Assembly: GCA_014607495.2 (NCBI GenBank)
Contig: CP053168.1
Coordinates: 496,001 to 560,000, forward strand
DNA length: 64,000 bases
Source: Carposina sasakii
Lineage: Eukaryota > Arthropoda > Insecta > Lepidoptera > Carposinidae
Direction: 5' to 3'
The notes under the pieces were generated by a model. That model ran no database searches. It was given only the letters and a program-made list of their open reading frames with translations, and was not told the DNA's origin. Made by a program: the position numbers and the translations under genes. Below are positions 23,052 to 35,125 of this stretch, one piece after another (within the stretch, counting starts at the first letter, position 1; each line of letters opens with the position of its first letter).

Positions 23052-23437
23052 CAGAATGATTTTTGGTCGTCAATGTTCCCGAAAACTACGGAATCTCCTC
23101 ATCATCACGATCATTTTTCTCCACGGAAGCATACCTGGTGTCTGATTTCCAAAATATTAGGGTCCAAAGTTGAGTAAATAGACTGCGTTAATTTTTCTGC
23201 ATAAATGCACATAGTTGCGCGTAGCAAGATTTTTTCACGAGAAATAATTAAAATCTGTCTATGAAAAACTAGTATAAACACTGGACACTATAAAATTTGC
23301 CCGATGAAGTAAAAAAAAATTATTTTTTTCAAAAAAATTACATCGTTTCCCAGCATTTTTTTTTTTGCATAAACTTACTTTATTTGATATATAGAATACG
23401 TACCCTTCGTTAAGGGTGGCAACGAAAAAACATCCTG
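23052..23437 (+). mobile_element. MITE-1 copy B
   Basis: Flanked by TA (23050-23051, 23438-23439), termini CAGAATGATTTTTGG and ACATCCTG. Confidence 0.85.
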
Positions 23438-23562
23438 TAGAAAAAAGTTTTTATACAAGTTAGTTGACTTATCGCCTAAGAGAACGCAATAATTTCCTTA
23501 GTGACTGTTACGACGTACATGCACGGAAAGCCCCGCATCAACAAGGGCTGATTTATTTTATA

Positions 23563-23800
23563 CTAGTGGACGCCCGCGACTTCGTCCGCGTGGATTGCAG
23601 AAAAAAACAAAATGTCGAAATTATCCGGGACAAAAATATTTTCCCGGTATAAAAAGTAGCATGTGTGTTAATTTAGAGTGTCAGCTAACTCCAAATACCA
23701 AATTTTATTAAAATCGCTCCAGCCATTTTTACGTGAAAGAGTAACAAACATCCATCCATCCATCCATATTTACTAACTTTCGCGTTTATAATATTAGTAA
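23563..23800 (-). mobile_element. Helitron-like element, well preserved
   Basis: CTAG then TGGACGCCCGCGACTTCGTC; ends 'gtttataatattagtaag'. It contains (CATC)n 'catccatccatccatcc' before the distal end. Confidence 0.7.
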
Positions 23801-24066
23801 GATCGAATAAATAATCTACATAGAACATTTACTAGTGAAATAGGTGTAACACTAGCTTAAAAATTGAGCACTCTACCATCTTTCAGTAAACACACTAGAC
23901 ACTGGCGCTACTGTCTATATAATTTAAGCACTGCGTCATAAATTTTATATTAGTTGTATAAAAATCCGCATGACTTGCACCGTGGGACGGACACTCGTAA
24001 ACCGTAATGACCACAACATAGTAATCTTTATTACACTCTAACTATAGAATTTATTAACGTGTAACA

Positions 24067-24175
24067 AAACCCTCAAAATTGGTCAGAAGTGGCACCATGT
24101 GGTTCTATCGGCCCTTGGTGCTCTGCCTACCCCGTAAGGGATAAAGACGTGATTATATATGTATGTATGTAACAA
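24067..24175 (+). mobile_element. SINE-B, short form
   Basis: Body from 'aaccctcaaaattggtcag' to 'gtgattatatatg' with ATGT tail. Confidence 0.7.
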
Positions 24176-25275
24176 AAGTATTATAAAGGTGTCAGGGAAA
24201 GGAACTTGGAAAAAAAATTAAAAAATTAAAAAATATTCATTGTAAGTATAGGTAAGATTTTTTAAAATTATTTTACTCCTCTCAGGTTCCCTAAGGCGAT
24301 GAGTCAGCAACTTGTCACTGATCCTCACTGATCTGAACCATCTGAACCCGGTGTACTAAGCGTGGCTGTAAAATCTCCTTCGCGATCCTGCATCTTTGGG
24401 AACACAGTGGTGTGTATATGTTATGTATGTTGTTAGTCCTTCAAGCAAAGACTAAACAGATTTTAATGAAAATTGGCACTTACATAGCTCATACATCCGC
24501 AAACAATGTTACGGGCTTTAGCTAGTCCTATAAATAGTCAACTCAGTGATTAGTTCCTATAAATAGGTCGGGAAACTGACATGGAATTAACTTTTAAAGC
24601 GAGTTTTATGGGTACTGGTAAGTATAATTAAGAAGATAGAAATCGGACTTTGATGGTCGATTTGACGGAAATAATACAGTTTCCTGATGATAGATATAGA
24701 TGTTGGGCATCCGATAAGATTTCACAAAAATCTTACGGGAAACAGAAAAAAAAACGGGAATTTCGCCAGAAGGTATGCCTAAAACATTACCATTGCTTCA
24801 CGTTTCTAAAATACTTACTTAGGGCCAATTTTTTCGATGGTCAAATAGCTTATCTGAAAGATAAAATTAATGCTGTCACCATTTTGATCATGTTTAAGAG
24901 AAAAATTGCATAAAAATTATCTGACAGGTTGTCTTTAAAAAAATCGGCCCTGAGCAAGCAAAAGCATTTTAGTATACTACTAACATAAACGTAAACATTT
25001 CTTACTATTTGTTTTTACGGCTTTAGTATGAAAAGTCCTAGGATTTAGTAGAATTAGCGGTAAGCCAATTTGTCTCAACATACGTATCTCGCCGGATCTG
25101 GGGATTGTTGCGGCCTACAAGAATTCGGGCTTAATCGTGTGTCGTAAGAAGTCCACTGTCATAAGATACCTATACAAATAAAAACTGCCTATATCCTTGG
25201 TTACTTAGTATAAGCTAGGGTTTTCACTTGTATTCATTTAATGTAAATAGGTATGTTGAAATATATTCCGTGTAG

Positions 25276-25560
25276 TGTCGGCAGAGTATAATTACCTACA
25301 CTACCCCATGTCTGTCCGCGGGATAAGGCGATTAAGGGTTTCCGGGAGGTGGGCAGCAGCGCATCCTGTGTTGACCATATACCTCTATGGTCCAAAAATC
25401 ATACTGCGGCAGTGACGTGTTTTCATCTAAGTACTGCGGTCACCAACCCGCCTGCCCAGCGTGGTGACTATGGGTATAAAGTCCCTTTTGGCAGCTGGCT
25501 TGTATGTACCCTGGGGAAGGCCTACATCCGGTAGGAGACTTGTAATTGGCTGATGTGTGG
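25276..25560 (+). mobile_element. Repeat family P copy
   Basis: 'gtcggcagagtataatt', 'CACTACCCCATGTCTGTCCG', 'aaccaacccgcctgcccagc' and 'tggggaaggcctacatcc' in family order. Confidence 0.65.
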
Positions 25561-26970
25561 TGTTGAAAGAAGAAAAGAACAACGCTCTTAAAGTTAACTT
25601 TAATTTCTTTTTAACAAGATAAATTTACGAAGATTTTTTTCGCATATTTTAAATTTTAAAAAGTTGAATATTTTATTTTCGAAATTTCAGTACATAGGAT
25701 CTAATATCTAGAAAGAAATTAACTTATTTTTATATTGCACTCCATATAAATTTGGTATTTGCGTTACAACTGGGCTTTTTGAACAACAAAAAATACTTTT
25801 ATCTTACCTGAACATACAAACAAAGGTGATGAACAAACTAAAATGCGTAGGTATTTAAAACAAACTTAACAAACGGTCCGTTTTTGGATATATCGTAAAC
25901 AAATGCCGGATCAACGGGTTATTTTTACAGGCAATCTGAGGCTAATGCCGTATGATGCCACATACTGCACTTACAGTGGTGTAAACAGATTTTGTTTGTT
26001 GATTTTCTTTCTTGATTTTCAATGACTAGGACTAGGTCAATGTGTTGTGAAGTGCGTGAATATTTATATTTATATTCTCTCAGGCGATAACTGATTATTT
26101 ACACTGTCCCCGATATGCTTGAAGTGGCTATTAGATCTCTGTTTTGATCTTACAATTCTGGCTACCCCATTTCGGAAACACAGCTGTGTTTATTTCACAC
26201 CTTTAATAATGTATGGGCACAACTCAAAATTATAGGTACCTATTACCCTTTTTGTCATAGAAAGGGCTCTTTATCATTTGACCTACAAGATGGCTCTTGC
26301 TGAAAGAGACAATGTTATGTACATTATTGGTGGTACTCTTACGACATGTAAGCTTGTGAGAATATTAAACTTTCAAACAAAAACAGTCGAACTAATATTG
26401 ACCGACAATTACAAACACCTCAGGTAAAGGATAGAATAATTATGTAACGTGTTTAATCGGAAGCCATAGACATACTATCCAGGCTGGATGTCTGCACTGC
26501 ATATCATTCACACTGTGGCATATACAGATAACAAATGAAACGAACTTTGTTTATTTTTTCACTGTCAACTTTCATTGTTCTGCGGTTAAAGGTAGAAAAT
26601 GTTACTGTTACAATGTTTATTGTGTTACAAGCTTTATTACGTCAGATATAAATAAGGTTGTATACAGGTTATTACTCTCGAGAGTTACGCGCTAAGCAGA
26701 CCTTTTCGTGGTCAGTAACTGGATGGGTAGATTTCACTTATTGTATATATCTAGTTTTTTATGTGCTTCTAGTAGAAAAACGGCCACTTGCTACAATTGC
26801 AGTATAAAGCGACCCAATTTCTAGGCATTTTATCGGTTTATATAAATCAATCCTTAGGTACTGCGTGGAACTTCAATTGTGGGATTGTAATTTGCTCACT
26901 TATGCCTAAATTCTTTGAGGCTAATCGACCTTAATATAGAAAGTACGTGTTTTGTTTGTTTGATAGGTAT
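25561..26970. other. Intergenic DNA with one family Q scrap
   Basis: Family Q text is visible near 26080-26200 ('ctcaggcgataactgatta', 'accccatttcggaaacac'). Nothing else is recognised. Confidence 0.4.
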
Positions 26971-26994
26971 GTACCTCATCGCGCCATTTACCGC

Positions 26995-27294
26995 CTCATC
27001 GCCGCCGCCGCCGTCTTTTTTTCACGCCGCCGCCGTCGCCGATTTGCTTTTCGGCGTGAAATCGGCGCGACTTTTTAACGTTTAAACTTTTAGACACTTT
27101 TGAAGGTCCAGCGCCGCTAGTATAGCTTATGCGCCGGCAGATGTCAGCAGGAGCGTGCACAGCACATCCATTAGACTGCCCACTTTTGCGTACTTTTAAA
27201 GGTCTAGCGGGTAGGCGCATCGGGTCTACCTCAAATAAAAACTATGCGAGATATATCTCAATTCTTCATAATTATTTCATCGGCGCACACGTCT
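26995..27294 (-). mobile_element. GC-rich interspersed repeat (family G), reversed
   Basis: Reverse copy of 20664-20996, ending at CTAG 27293-27296 with 'cggcgcacacgtctag'. It has (GCC)n-rich left part and 'gcatcgggtctacc' centre. Confidence 0.7.
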
Positions 27295-28221
27295 AGTTGG
27301 GAGTAGGTACGGAGAATTAGCATAAGTTACATTCTGGGGTTTTGGGGCGTTTCGGTCTGCTCGTGTTTCGGTCCGCGGACCAATAATAATAAAAATATGG
27401 GGTGATTCGTCCCGAGGGACGAATAGACCCATTCAGAAGGTATTGTTAGGCGTTTCGATGCCAATACTCACATTCTGTAGCCCACGCGATGAACAGTCGT
27501 ATCATGTAAAAAAGAACAAAACTCACAAGAGGCTATTTGCTAAGGGCGGTACTTTAAATTATAAACACAGTATACTAATAAGTGTGCCCAAGATTATTTT
27601 CAAATATATTTATATTTATTTTACATACTTGAGTATTTACACAGCAAACAAATCTCAACTCTGCACCACCTTTAAATCACATGTCAAAGTAAATAACGTA
27701 CTCACACATCTGTCTCTTGGGCGTAAGTTTAAGTACCTTGACATACAGATGGCGTTACCATGGTGCAGTAAAGATAGTACATATTTAAATCACATAATTA
27801 GGATCTTCGGCAGTTTGCGTTGCGGCGTTGCGTCGCCGCGAAAAAGAGCGTTATACTGTTGTACGTTAGGGTAACCATGATTTTTGAGTGTGGATAGATG
27901 TCTCTCTGCCTTTGTAAAGATAATTGTTTGATGATTGATTTATCATAAATTATTTCACAAATGATATTCTATGCCTCTTGTTTTGTAAATTTGTCTTTAT
28001 AAGTTTCGTATCTAGAATCCCACAAACAAGCGTTCTTGAATCAACGATATTAATATATCGACATCAACGTCAGACATTTTGATTTTAAAACTGCTTCCGG
28101 GTTCATGCGTAATAGAAACAAACTGAATCATTGTCAACATAATATGTTGACATACATCTCTCGTTAGAGAGTTAAGTATATTCTTTGATATACATTAAGG
28201 CCATCGAGTTTCCAATATTTC

Positions 28222-28310
28222 ACTATGGGTGTGCCCACCACCGGGCCCTACACCCTCCACTTTTGTTTGAACTTCCGAATTGTAACGCCTAATACAATTT
28301 CATTTCCAAT
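28222..28310 (+). repeat. Repeat family R copy
   Basis: 'CCCACCACCGGGCCCTACAC' followed directly by 'CCGAATTGTAACGCCTAATA'; the middle seen at 5984 is deleted. Confidence 0.55.
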
Positions 28311-28448
28311 ATTTTCTTTAAATCAAGAGTTTTTTTTAGATTTTGTTCCTGATGCAGCCAGGAGTTGGGAAAAGTCGTTAAAGCAAATAAAATCACTGAG
28401 AGCGTCTAGTTCTTGAGATTCTATATTGAATATGTATATATTTTTATC

Positions 28449-28561
28449 AGCGCCATCTAGCATCCGGGTCCAGTATCCGTTAGTATGGTCGATAGTACAG
28501 TCAATACATTATGGGTGCTAAAGAGTGATACAGTTAACCTAAGTTAACACTAGATGGCGCT
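28449..28561. promoter_or_regulatory. Inverted pair of CTCF-like motifs
   Basis: AGCGCCATCTAG (28449-28460) is the exact reverse complement of CTAGATGGCGCT (28550-28561). The core AGATGGCGC agrees with the known insect CTCF consensus. It might equally be the ends of a small foldback element. Confidence 0.4.
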
Positions 28562-28928
28562 ATTAAATATTATAAATATGGTTGTGTCTGTGACAGATTT
28601 AGTGAATCATTGTCACCAAGTATGGCGTCGCAACGCGATTTTATGTTTCGGTCCTTAAGAATGAGATAAGAACAGGTAGATGATGACTGGATGTGAGTGA
28701 CAGTTATGCATAGTGGAGTCAGGAGAAGGTGTCAAAGATCTGTATCAAGTTCCTAGCATATCTCCTGGGAGAATGCCTGAGATTCATAGTTATCTCTTAC
28801 AACATGCACGGAAGGAGATGCAGTTAATGGTAATGTTAATGTACCGCATCAGCACAGGCTTTTTTGATACTATTAATAAATAATTGCATTATATTATAGC
28901 TCCATTTAGAGACACAGCCGTGTGCATA

Positions 28929-29312
28929 CACGGTGATTTTTGGTCGTCAACGTTCCCGAAAACTACGGAATCTCCTCATCATCACGATCATTTTTCTGCA
29001 AGGAAGCATACCTGGGAAGTGTCTAGTTTCCAAGATATTAGGGTCCAATGTTGAGTAAATAGACTGCGTTTTTCTGCATAAATGCACATAGACGGGCGTA
29101 GCAAGATTTTCTCATGAGAAATAATTAATATCTGTCTATGAAAAAACTAGCATAAACACTGGGCACTAAAAATTTCGCCCTATCAAGTTATTAAAAAAAA
29201 AAACAAAAAAAATTACATCGTTTCCCAGCATTTTTTGGCATAAACTTAGATAATTTATTTAAAGTATAGAGTACGTACCCTTCGTTAAGGGTGGCAACGA
29301 AAAAATACCCTG
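28929..29312 (+). mobile_element. MITE-1 copy C
   Basis: Starts CACGGTGATTTTTGG after TA, ends ACCCTG before TA (29313-29314). Only 12 bases separate it from a MITE-2 copy. Confidence 0.8.
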
Positions 29313-29324
29313 TATATGTATATA

Positions 29325-29585
29325 CAGGATGTCACAAAAAGGGTATGTTAAGCAAAAAGCTATGTCAATAACTAACTATAGAGAACCTATCCACAAAATT
29401 TGAGATCCGAAATCACAAGTATATTTTTCCCGATAGTATGGAGAATTTTTAAATATGTCAGGAATTTTCATACAATCTTGAAAAATAAAAATGTGATTTC
29501 GAGTTTCAAATTTTGGAAATAGGTTCTCTATAGTGGGCTATTTATACAGCTTTTCGCTTAACATACCCTTTCTGTTACATCCTGT
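29325..29585 (+). mobile_element. MITE-2 foldback element, complete
   Basis: TA-flanked 261-bp element with long inverted halves: CAGGATGTCACAAAAAGGGT with 'aggtatgttaagc' at the left and the reverse ('gcttaacatacccttt', ACATCCTG) at the right. 'gagaacctatcc' and 'ataggttctc' mirror each other inside. Confidence 0.85.
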
Positions 29586-29624
29586 AGATTGTGCAGTACA
29601 ACACAACGTGTAATCTATAACATA

Positions 29625-29908
29625 TACCTATAAATAAGAATCGCTAAATGTGTTGGTAAGCGCGAATCTCGAGAACGGCTGAACCGATTTCGTTAATTCT
29701 TTTTTTAGCGTATTCCTTGAAGTACAGGGATGGTTCTAACGGAGAGAAATTTTTTATAAAATGCCGGAACATGTCTAAAACATTCCTTTTCTACATTCCC
29801 ATACAAACAATTTGTTCGATATTTGAAAGTCCGGGATGGCAAAACATTTGGGTGACGTTAGTTCAAAAGCGTGGGATAGGACAACGTCTGTCAGGTCCGC
29901 TAGTAACA
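29625..29908 (+). mobile_element. Second Helitron-like family, complete-looking copy
   Basis: 'gaatcgctaaatgtgttggt' head, 'gaacggctgaaccgatttcg', 'gaagtacagggatggttc', and 'CTGTCAGGTCCGCTAG' end followed by T. The same family starts again at about 63890 and runs off the window. Confidence 0.6.
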
Positions 29909-30164
29909 TAATAAAAATACCAGCGACTAAACTCAAAACCAAAGTTATTACACTGTGTTTTCGTGTACACGTGTCTCTACACACGTCTCCCGCCTAATTA
30001 CCGTGGCTCGTTACCGCGGCCTCTAAGTGTTCGTGCCCACGGTCTGGCCTACAAGTGGCTTTACATAGCATAAAGATTGTGAATAGGAATAGCAGATTGT
30101 ATACGTACATTTAGTGTTTTATATGTAGAATAATAAATATAAATAAATAAAATAAATTTTCACA

Positions 30165-30390
30165 CACTACACAACACATTAACCTAGTCCCACATTAAGA
30201 TCCCTAAGGTCTTATGTCGTGGGTACTAAGCAACGGTATATAAATACATAGATAAGTATAGAAACATCCATGACTCGGAAACAAATATCAATATTCATCA
30301 TATCAATGTTTGCACCTACCGGGATTCGAAACCAGGACCTATGGCGTCGCAGGCAGGGTCACCACCTACTACAACAATCGGCCGTCTAAC
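30165..30390 (-). mobile_element. tRNA-derived SINE-C, reversed
   Basis: The reversed head has GGGATTCGAAACC (B box), 'gcgtcgcaggcagggtcacc', and the body 'tgggtactaagcaacgg'. Confidence 0.7.
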
Positions 30391-30664
30391 GAATAATAAT
30401 AATAATAAGAATGACGCGAGTACTGCTTTTTAAAGAATTTAAAGAAGTATGTTTGTATGGCTTAGTGAAAGATCGGCTAAGCGCGAGTCAGACTCTAAGT
30501 AAACGGCAGAAATCTTAATTTGTAAAAATTATATTTATTAGGTCTCGTTTTTACCCTTTCGGTATGGAACCGTAAAAAGGAAGTAATTTTATGACAACTT
30601 TTTATGTAGCAGAAAATATAAATACGTTTTTTATAAACTTATTTTGTTTCCAAATCAATACATA

Positions 30665-31041
30665 CAGGATGTTTTTTCGTTACCACCCATAACGAAGAGT
30701 ACGTACTCCATACATCAAATAAAGTACTCGTATCTAAGTTTATGCCAAAAAATGCTGGGAAACGATGTATTTTTTATTTTTATTTAATTACCTGATCAGG
30801 CGAAATGTATAGTGTCCAGTGTTTATACTACTAGTTTTTACATAGACAGATATTAATTATTTCTCGTGAAAAAATCTTGCTACGCGCGTCTATGTGCATT
30901 TATGCAGAAAAACGCAGTCTATTTACTCAACTTTGGACCCTAATATCTTGGAAACCAGACACTTTCCAGGTATGCTTCCATGGATAAAAATGATCGTGAT
31001 GATGAGGAGATTCCGTAGTTTTTGGGAACGTTGACTAACAA
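30665..31041 (-). mobile_element. MITE-1 copy D, one end decayed
   Basis: Starts CAGGATGTTTTTTCG after TA; ends 'gggaacgttgactaacaaag' where the terminal inverted repeat is lost. Confidence 0.75.
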
Positions 31042-31517
31042 AGATTATTGAAAAATTCAACATGAAGTACAAAGTTTACGCAAATAAAATCGTGATTAAA
31101 AACAATATTTATGTACTTAACTGACCTTCGCGGTGTGTATTGATGCAGCTAATTTTAAAGTCAAAAACAACTTTATTTTTTGTTGATAACATTCAGAGAT
31201 AAACTTTATTTGTAAACTTTAGTATTCGTTTTTTTTTTTGTGGATAAACTAAATGCGGGAGACACCACATGAGATAACAACCAAAACTAATGAAAACAAC
31301 AACTTATCTATATCCTGCAAAAAACATACATACATACCTATAAGCATACTTACCATTATGACTTCACTGCACAAAATACACAATGATGCACACCCACAGT
31401 ATAACATCAACAACAGTAACTCAATCAACTTTCTGTTGGGGTTCACCGACCCTTTGATTGCTCAAATACTTAACCATTGAAATCTAACTAAATCTATTGT
31501 TAAAGAAAACAAAGTAT

Positions 31518-31640
31518 ACAAGGTGTTTGTGACAGCCAGGCAAATATTGATATGGTGACTTCAGACCATGATTCTGAGATGTGACCAGTGAAAATTTTCG
31601 CAGGAAAATTTCAAAATTTTCAAACTTTTTTTAATTTTTC
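31518..31640 (+). repeat. Partial MITE-like repeat ('GTGACAGCCAGGCAAATAT' family)
   Basis: Starts 'caaggtgtttgtgacagcc', matching 560. The far end is not seen. Confidence 0.45.
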
Positions 31641-31919
31641 AGGAAAAATAGTGTGGTTCGTTTAAGTAGGCCTTAAATAATGACTTAAAAACAAACATTT
31701 TATCTATGAATGCTCTCAAAAAAGTTCAGCTAATTTTATTGATCAACCCCAAAGGAGAGTCACAAGTGATCCAAAAAACAGCAATGTATCACACAATAAC
31801 CAATAAGCCCATTTAACTAGTCACAGGATTGCCCGATACAATTGGAGCGGAAAGCAAACATTGCGTATAATCAAATAAAAAATTAATTTCCTGCGAGTAA
31901 TAACACTGTCTTATAACTC

Positions 31920-32147
31920 AAAACAACTATGAATATAACCCACTATAAAGATTCTATCCCCAAAATTTGAGACTCGAAATCACATGTTTATTTTTCCAGA
32001 TAGTATGGAGAATTCCTAACTCAGGAATGTTCATACAATCTTGAAAAATAAACATCTGATTTCAAGTCTCAAATTTTGGGGATAGGTTCTCTACAGTGGC
32101 TTGTTTTTATAGCATTTCGCTTAACATACCCTTTTTGTTACATCCTG
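31920..32147 (+). mobile_element. MITE-2 copy, left end lost
   Basis: The inverted halves 'tccccaaaatttgagactcg' and 'gtctcaaattttggggata' are clear, and the right terminus ACATCCTG precedes TA (32148-32149). The left terminus is missing. Confidence 0.7.
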
Positions 32148-32529
32148 TATACTTACCCAGGTCTTCTCTTAGTCAGTTAAGTAAGTTTTTTGATATAGGT
32201 AACTATAGTTTGTAGTTTCTAATATTATCAATAGACAGAAAAAGTGACATAATAATAATCCGCTTTACGTATTTAAAAAATCTAGAGAATGCCAATTTGA
32301 AAAACTGCCAGTAAAACATGCTTTGTAGTTATTGCTTACTTTTTAGATATGCTGTGGCATAGGTCTCCACGTTGTGTATACTTGTCTAAAAAACTGGTAT
32401 CTAATAGCTATGAATATCAATACTTCATTAAATTGTATTTAATGCACTCAAACATAAACAACAAAAACAAATGAGACATTAAAAGAAGCAAAGGGTTCTG
32501 TCTATATTATTTTAACACGATACTTTATG

Positions 32530-32625
32530 AGCACCTAGGTCCTGGGTTCAAATTCCGATAGCCCCTTAGGTTAGGGATCTTAGTGTGGCACTAGGTTAAT
32601 GGATTGTGAAGTGTGTAAAAAAAAA
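32530..32625 (+). mobile_element. SINE-C fragment
   Basis: 'aggtcctgggttcaaattcc' (B-box-like), then 'ggatcttagtgtggcactagg'. Confidence 0.5.
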
Positions 32626-32965
32626 ATTTTCATCCATTGAGGAAAGTAGGTATATTTATGATTTTATGAACTAATAGAAAAATATAGAGTGATAAAAAAT
32701 TATAGAAGTTTATTCTATATTTTTTTATCACTGTATGGACATCTATCCACATTTTTACCCATCAAAATCAAATGTTCAATTTTCAAGATCATAGGAAAAT
32801 GTCCGAGTAGTTGGAATCTCTTCATAATATCTGAAAAAATATACATGTGATTTCGAATCTTAAACCTTGTAGCTCTTGCTATCTTGCTTGTACAGTGTAG
32901 CAAGTTGGTCAACTTACTAACTTGACTTTTTACATAATTATATGTACTGCTCAGTGACGTGTATA

Positions 32966-33347
32966 CAGAATGATTTTTGGTCGTCAACGTTCCCGAAAAC
33001 TACGGAATCTCCTCATCATCACGATCATTTTTCTCCATGGAAGCATACCTGGGAAGTGTCTGGTTTCCAAAATATTAGGGTCCAAAGTTGAGTAAATAGA
33101 CTGCGTTTTTCTGCATAAATGCACATAGACGCGCGTAGCAGGATTTTTTCACGAAAAATAATTAATATCTGTCTATAAAAAAACTAACATAAACACTAGA
33201 CACTATAAATTTCGCACGATCAAGGAATTTCAAAAATTTTTTCAAAAAAAAAATTTTTTTCCCAGCATTTTTTTTGCCGTAAACTTACTTCATTTCATGT
33301 ATAGAATACGTACCCTTCGTTAAAGGTGGCCACAAAAAAACATCCTG
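32966..33347 (+). mobile_element. MITE-1 copy E
   Basis: TA-flanked 382-bp copy, ends CAGAATGATTTTTGG and ACATCCTG. It is nearly identical in text to copy A. Confidence 0.85.
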
Positions 33348-33639
33348 TATAGGTAGACGCGGGGTTTCATAATGAAATCTTTATAAAAAGTGGCGCCAGT
33401 AAATCTATGTAAACGTAATAACTGCATTAGATTAGATCTTTAAACTTGAATCTTATGTAGTTACCATAAGACTCGACTTTGCTTGTATCAATTTATGACA
33501 ATAGATGCCCAGCCATACTATTGAGCGGCTATTTGTCGTGTCATTTTGAGCGCCGTCACTGAATCTAGTTATAATTCATCTAAGGTACTGCTATATAAAC
33601 GGCTGTGCTCCCAAAATGAGGTAGTCGGATCTGTAGGAG

Positions 33640-33700
33640 CATAAACTTAAAAAAAAAAAAAGAGAGAGAAAAAAAAAACCACTGGGCTATCACCGCTCTA
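33640..33700 (-). repeat. A/AG-rich run and SINE-A head scrap upstream of TIL copy 1
   Basis: A poly(A)-(AG)-poly(A) run abuts 'ccactgggctatcaccgc', the reverse of the SINE-A start, about 140 bases before the TIL ATG. Confidence 0.5.
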
Positions 33701-33786
33701 TTTTATACCCAGTCAACGGAACCATAAAATCTTGTTACTAGCCACTAACATGTGGTTGTCAGCTGTATTCCACCAATATAGGTACA

Positions 33787-33820
33787 TATAATAATGAAAA
33801 ATTATCAGAACACACCAGTA
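33787..33820 (+). promoter_or_regulatory. Candidate core promoter of TIL copy 1
   Basis: A TATA-like TATAATAA begins at 33787, and an arthropod-type initiator CCAGTA has its A at 33817, 30 bases downstream. That would leave a 23-base leader before the ATG at 33840. The match is by eye; no TSS data. Confidence 0.4.
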
Positions 33821-33839
33821 ATCCCGTGGTCATCACAGA

Positions 33840-35115
33840 ATGAAGTTGGTTGTCTGTTTGTCTGTCCTGCTGTTTGCATTATGCATGGGAGCTACAGACC
33901 TGTATCCAAGAGGCTGTATTTATATTAATGGCCACTGTAAGTGTTTTTATTTATATAATTGTATCAGGCGTCACTATTCGGAAGTTCAAATTTCCATTGA
34001 GGGGTCACCCACCACCGGGCATTACACCCTCCGCAGACCCTCGGATCTGCCGACTCATGGTCACGAACACAAGACACTACTGTCGCAACGAGAAGCCAGA
34101 TCCAGATCGGGTGGGTGGGTGTAGTACACGTTTGTGCTATTTACTTTGGTTACCTACAGTTGATCCAGCTAAATTATAAATTCGAAAGTATCTGAGAGTG
34201 AATCTTTGTTACTTGGTAACAACTAATCAAAGCAAGTTTAGAGATAAAAACTTTTTGTTTGTTTAGTTTAATAAAAGGTATCTCTCTGTCTCTTTTTTCC
34301 TGGAAACAATTTTGAAGGGGATCATGTTTAATCTGATGGGGATCACGTAGCACTTACAGTGTGTAAAGTCTACTGTTGCCATAAATCTTTTAATTTGTCA
34401 CTTTATAATTTTTTTAACGTGACGGTACACCGAGACGCGACGCTGTGTGCCCATTTTTATAATATAAGTAAGTGAGTTTCTACTCAAAATACACTTTATT
34501 TACTTCACAAAATTTTATACATACTCGTATTATTGTGAAAGTTGCCACGAGATGAAATAAGTACCTTTAAAATTATACATAAAGTATATTTTGTGTTCAT
34601 CATATTCAGCCATGAGAAGTCCACAGCTGAACATAGGCTTCCCCCAATTTTAAGCTAGGTACTTTACTAGGTACAAATTTGGAGTCAGCGAGTGGTCATA
34701 ATTCGATAACCTTGCAAACTTTGCTGTCGCTCGAAAAATTCTAATATTGATTTGGCTGGTCTAAGGCCCCAGGTCCGTCCTTGCCTAAGACACGTCAATC
34801 ATTAATAGGAGCAAGCAACTCGCGCGACATTTGCCTCGCTCTGTGTAGACCCGCCTACGAGTATTAACCCACCAAAAAATTACAGGTTCTAAACCCTGCC
34901 CGGTCAACACCAGAGCCTACACAACCGGCTGCGGCTACGTCACCCCCGAAGCGACCTGCTCCAACCCTAACCCAGTAGAAGACAGACGAGGGATGATCTG
35001 CGACTACACCGCTTGCTACTGCGAGGCTCCCCTAGTGAGAGATCATGTAAAGAATGAGTGTGTTAAGATTGAGGACTGCTCTCCTAACCAGCCTAAAGAT
35101 GGACATCTATTGTAA
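33840..35115 (+). CDS. TIL-domain secreted protease inhibitor, copy 1 (two exons)
   Basis: The exons are 33840-33936 and 34886-35115 (327 coding bases, 108 residues), joined by a 949-bp phase-1 intron with donor CACT|GTAAGTG and acceptor TTACAG|GTTC. Exon 1 encodes a clear signal peptide (MKLVVCLSVLLFALCMGA) followed by a short RGCIYINGH segment. Exon 2 encodes a TIL fold pattern C-x9-C-x8-C-x13-C-x4-C-x-C-x12-C-x5-C, ending in SPNQPKDGHLL. Compared with the ten-cysteine TIL family (Ascaris inhibitor type), the pair forming the C3-C5 disulfide is absent. Two extra cysteines (GC...HC) precede the domain, the second created across the splice junction. TIL proteins inhibit serine proteases. By family alignment, P1-P1' just before the sixth family cysteine would be Met-Ile. 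The intron carries repeat debris. Exon structure and phase match copy 3, which confirms the model. Inhibitory activity is inferred. Confidence 0.88.
33990..34115 (+). repeat. Repeat family R copy in intron 1 of TIL copy 1
   Basis: 'CCCACCACCGGGCATTACAC', 'ctgccgactcatggtcacg' and 'gcaacgagaagccag' match the other R copies. Confidence 0.55.
34598..34650 (-). mobile_element. LINE 3'-end scrap in intron 1 of TIL copy 1
   Basis: 'GAGAAGTCCACAGCTGAACA' followed by 'taggcttcccccaatttt', reverse of the LINE-E type end. Confidence 0.5.
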
Positions 35116-35125
35116 TAAAAATAAA
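35114..35125 (+). terminator. Tandem AATAAA poly(A) signals of TIL copy 1
   Basis: AATAAA occurs at 35114-35119, overlapping the TAA stop codon (35113-35115), and again at 35120-35125. If used, the 3' UTR is only tens of bases long. Confidence 0.6.

Noticed and set aside
27443..27874. 143-codon open frame as a gene
   Set aside because: It needs a TTG start, has odd low-complexity IYIYF stretches and shows no domain or start/splice signals; AT-rich chance opening.
31249..31480. Overlapping open frames on both strands
   Set aside because: One strand has a GTAAGTATG...TTTTTTGCAG pair only about 40 bases apart, too short for a convincing intron, and neither peptide shows a domain.
33850..34179. 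109-codon open frame overlapping TIL exon 1
   Set aside because: It is the alternate frame of exon 1 running into repeat family R in the intron; the splice-based model fits copy 3 exactly.
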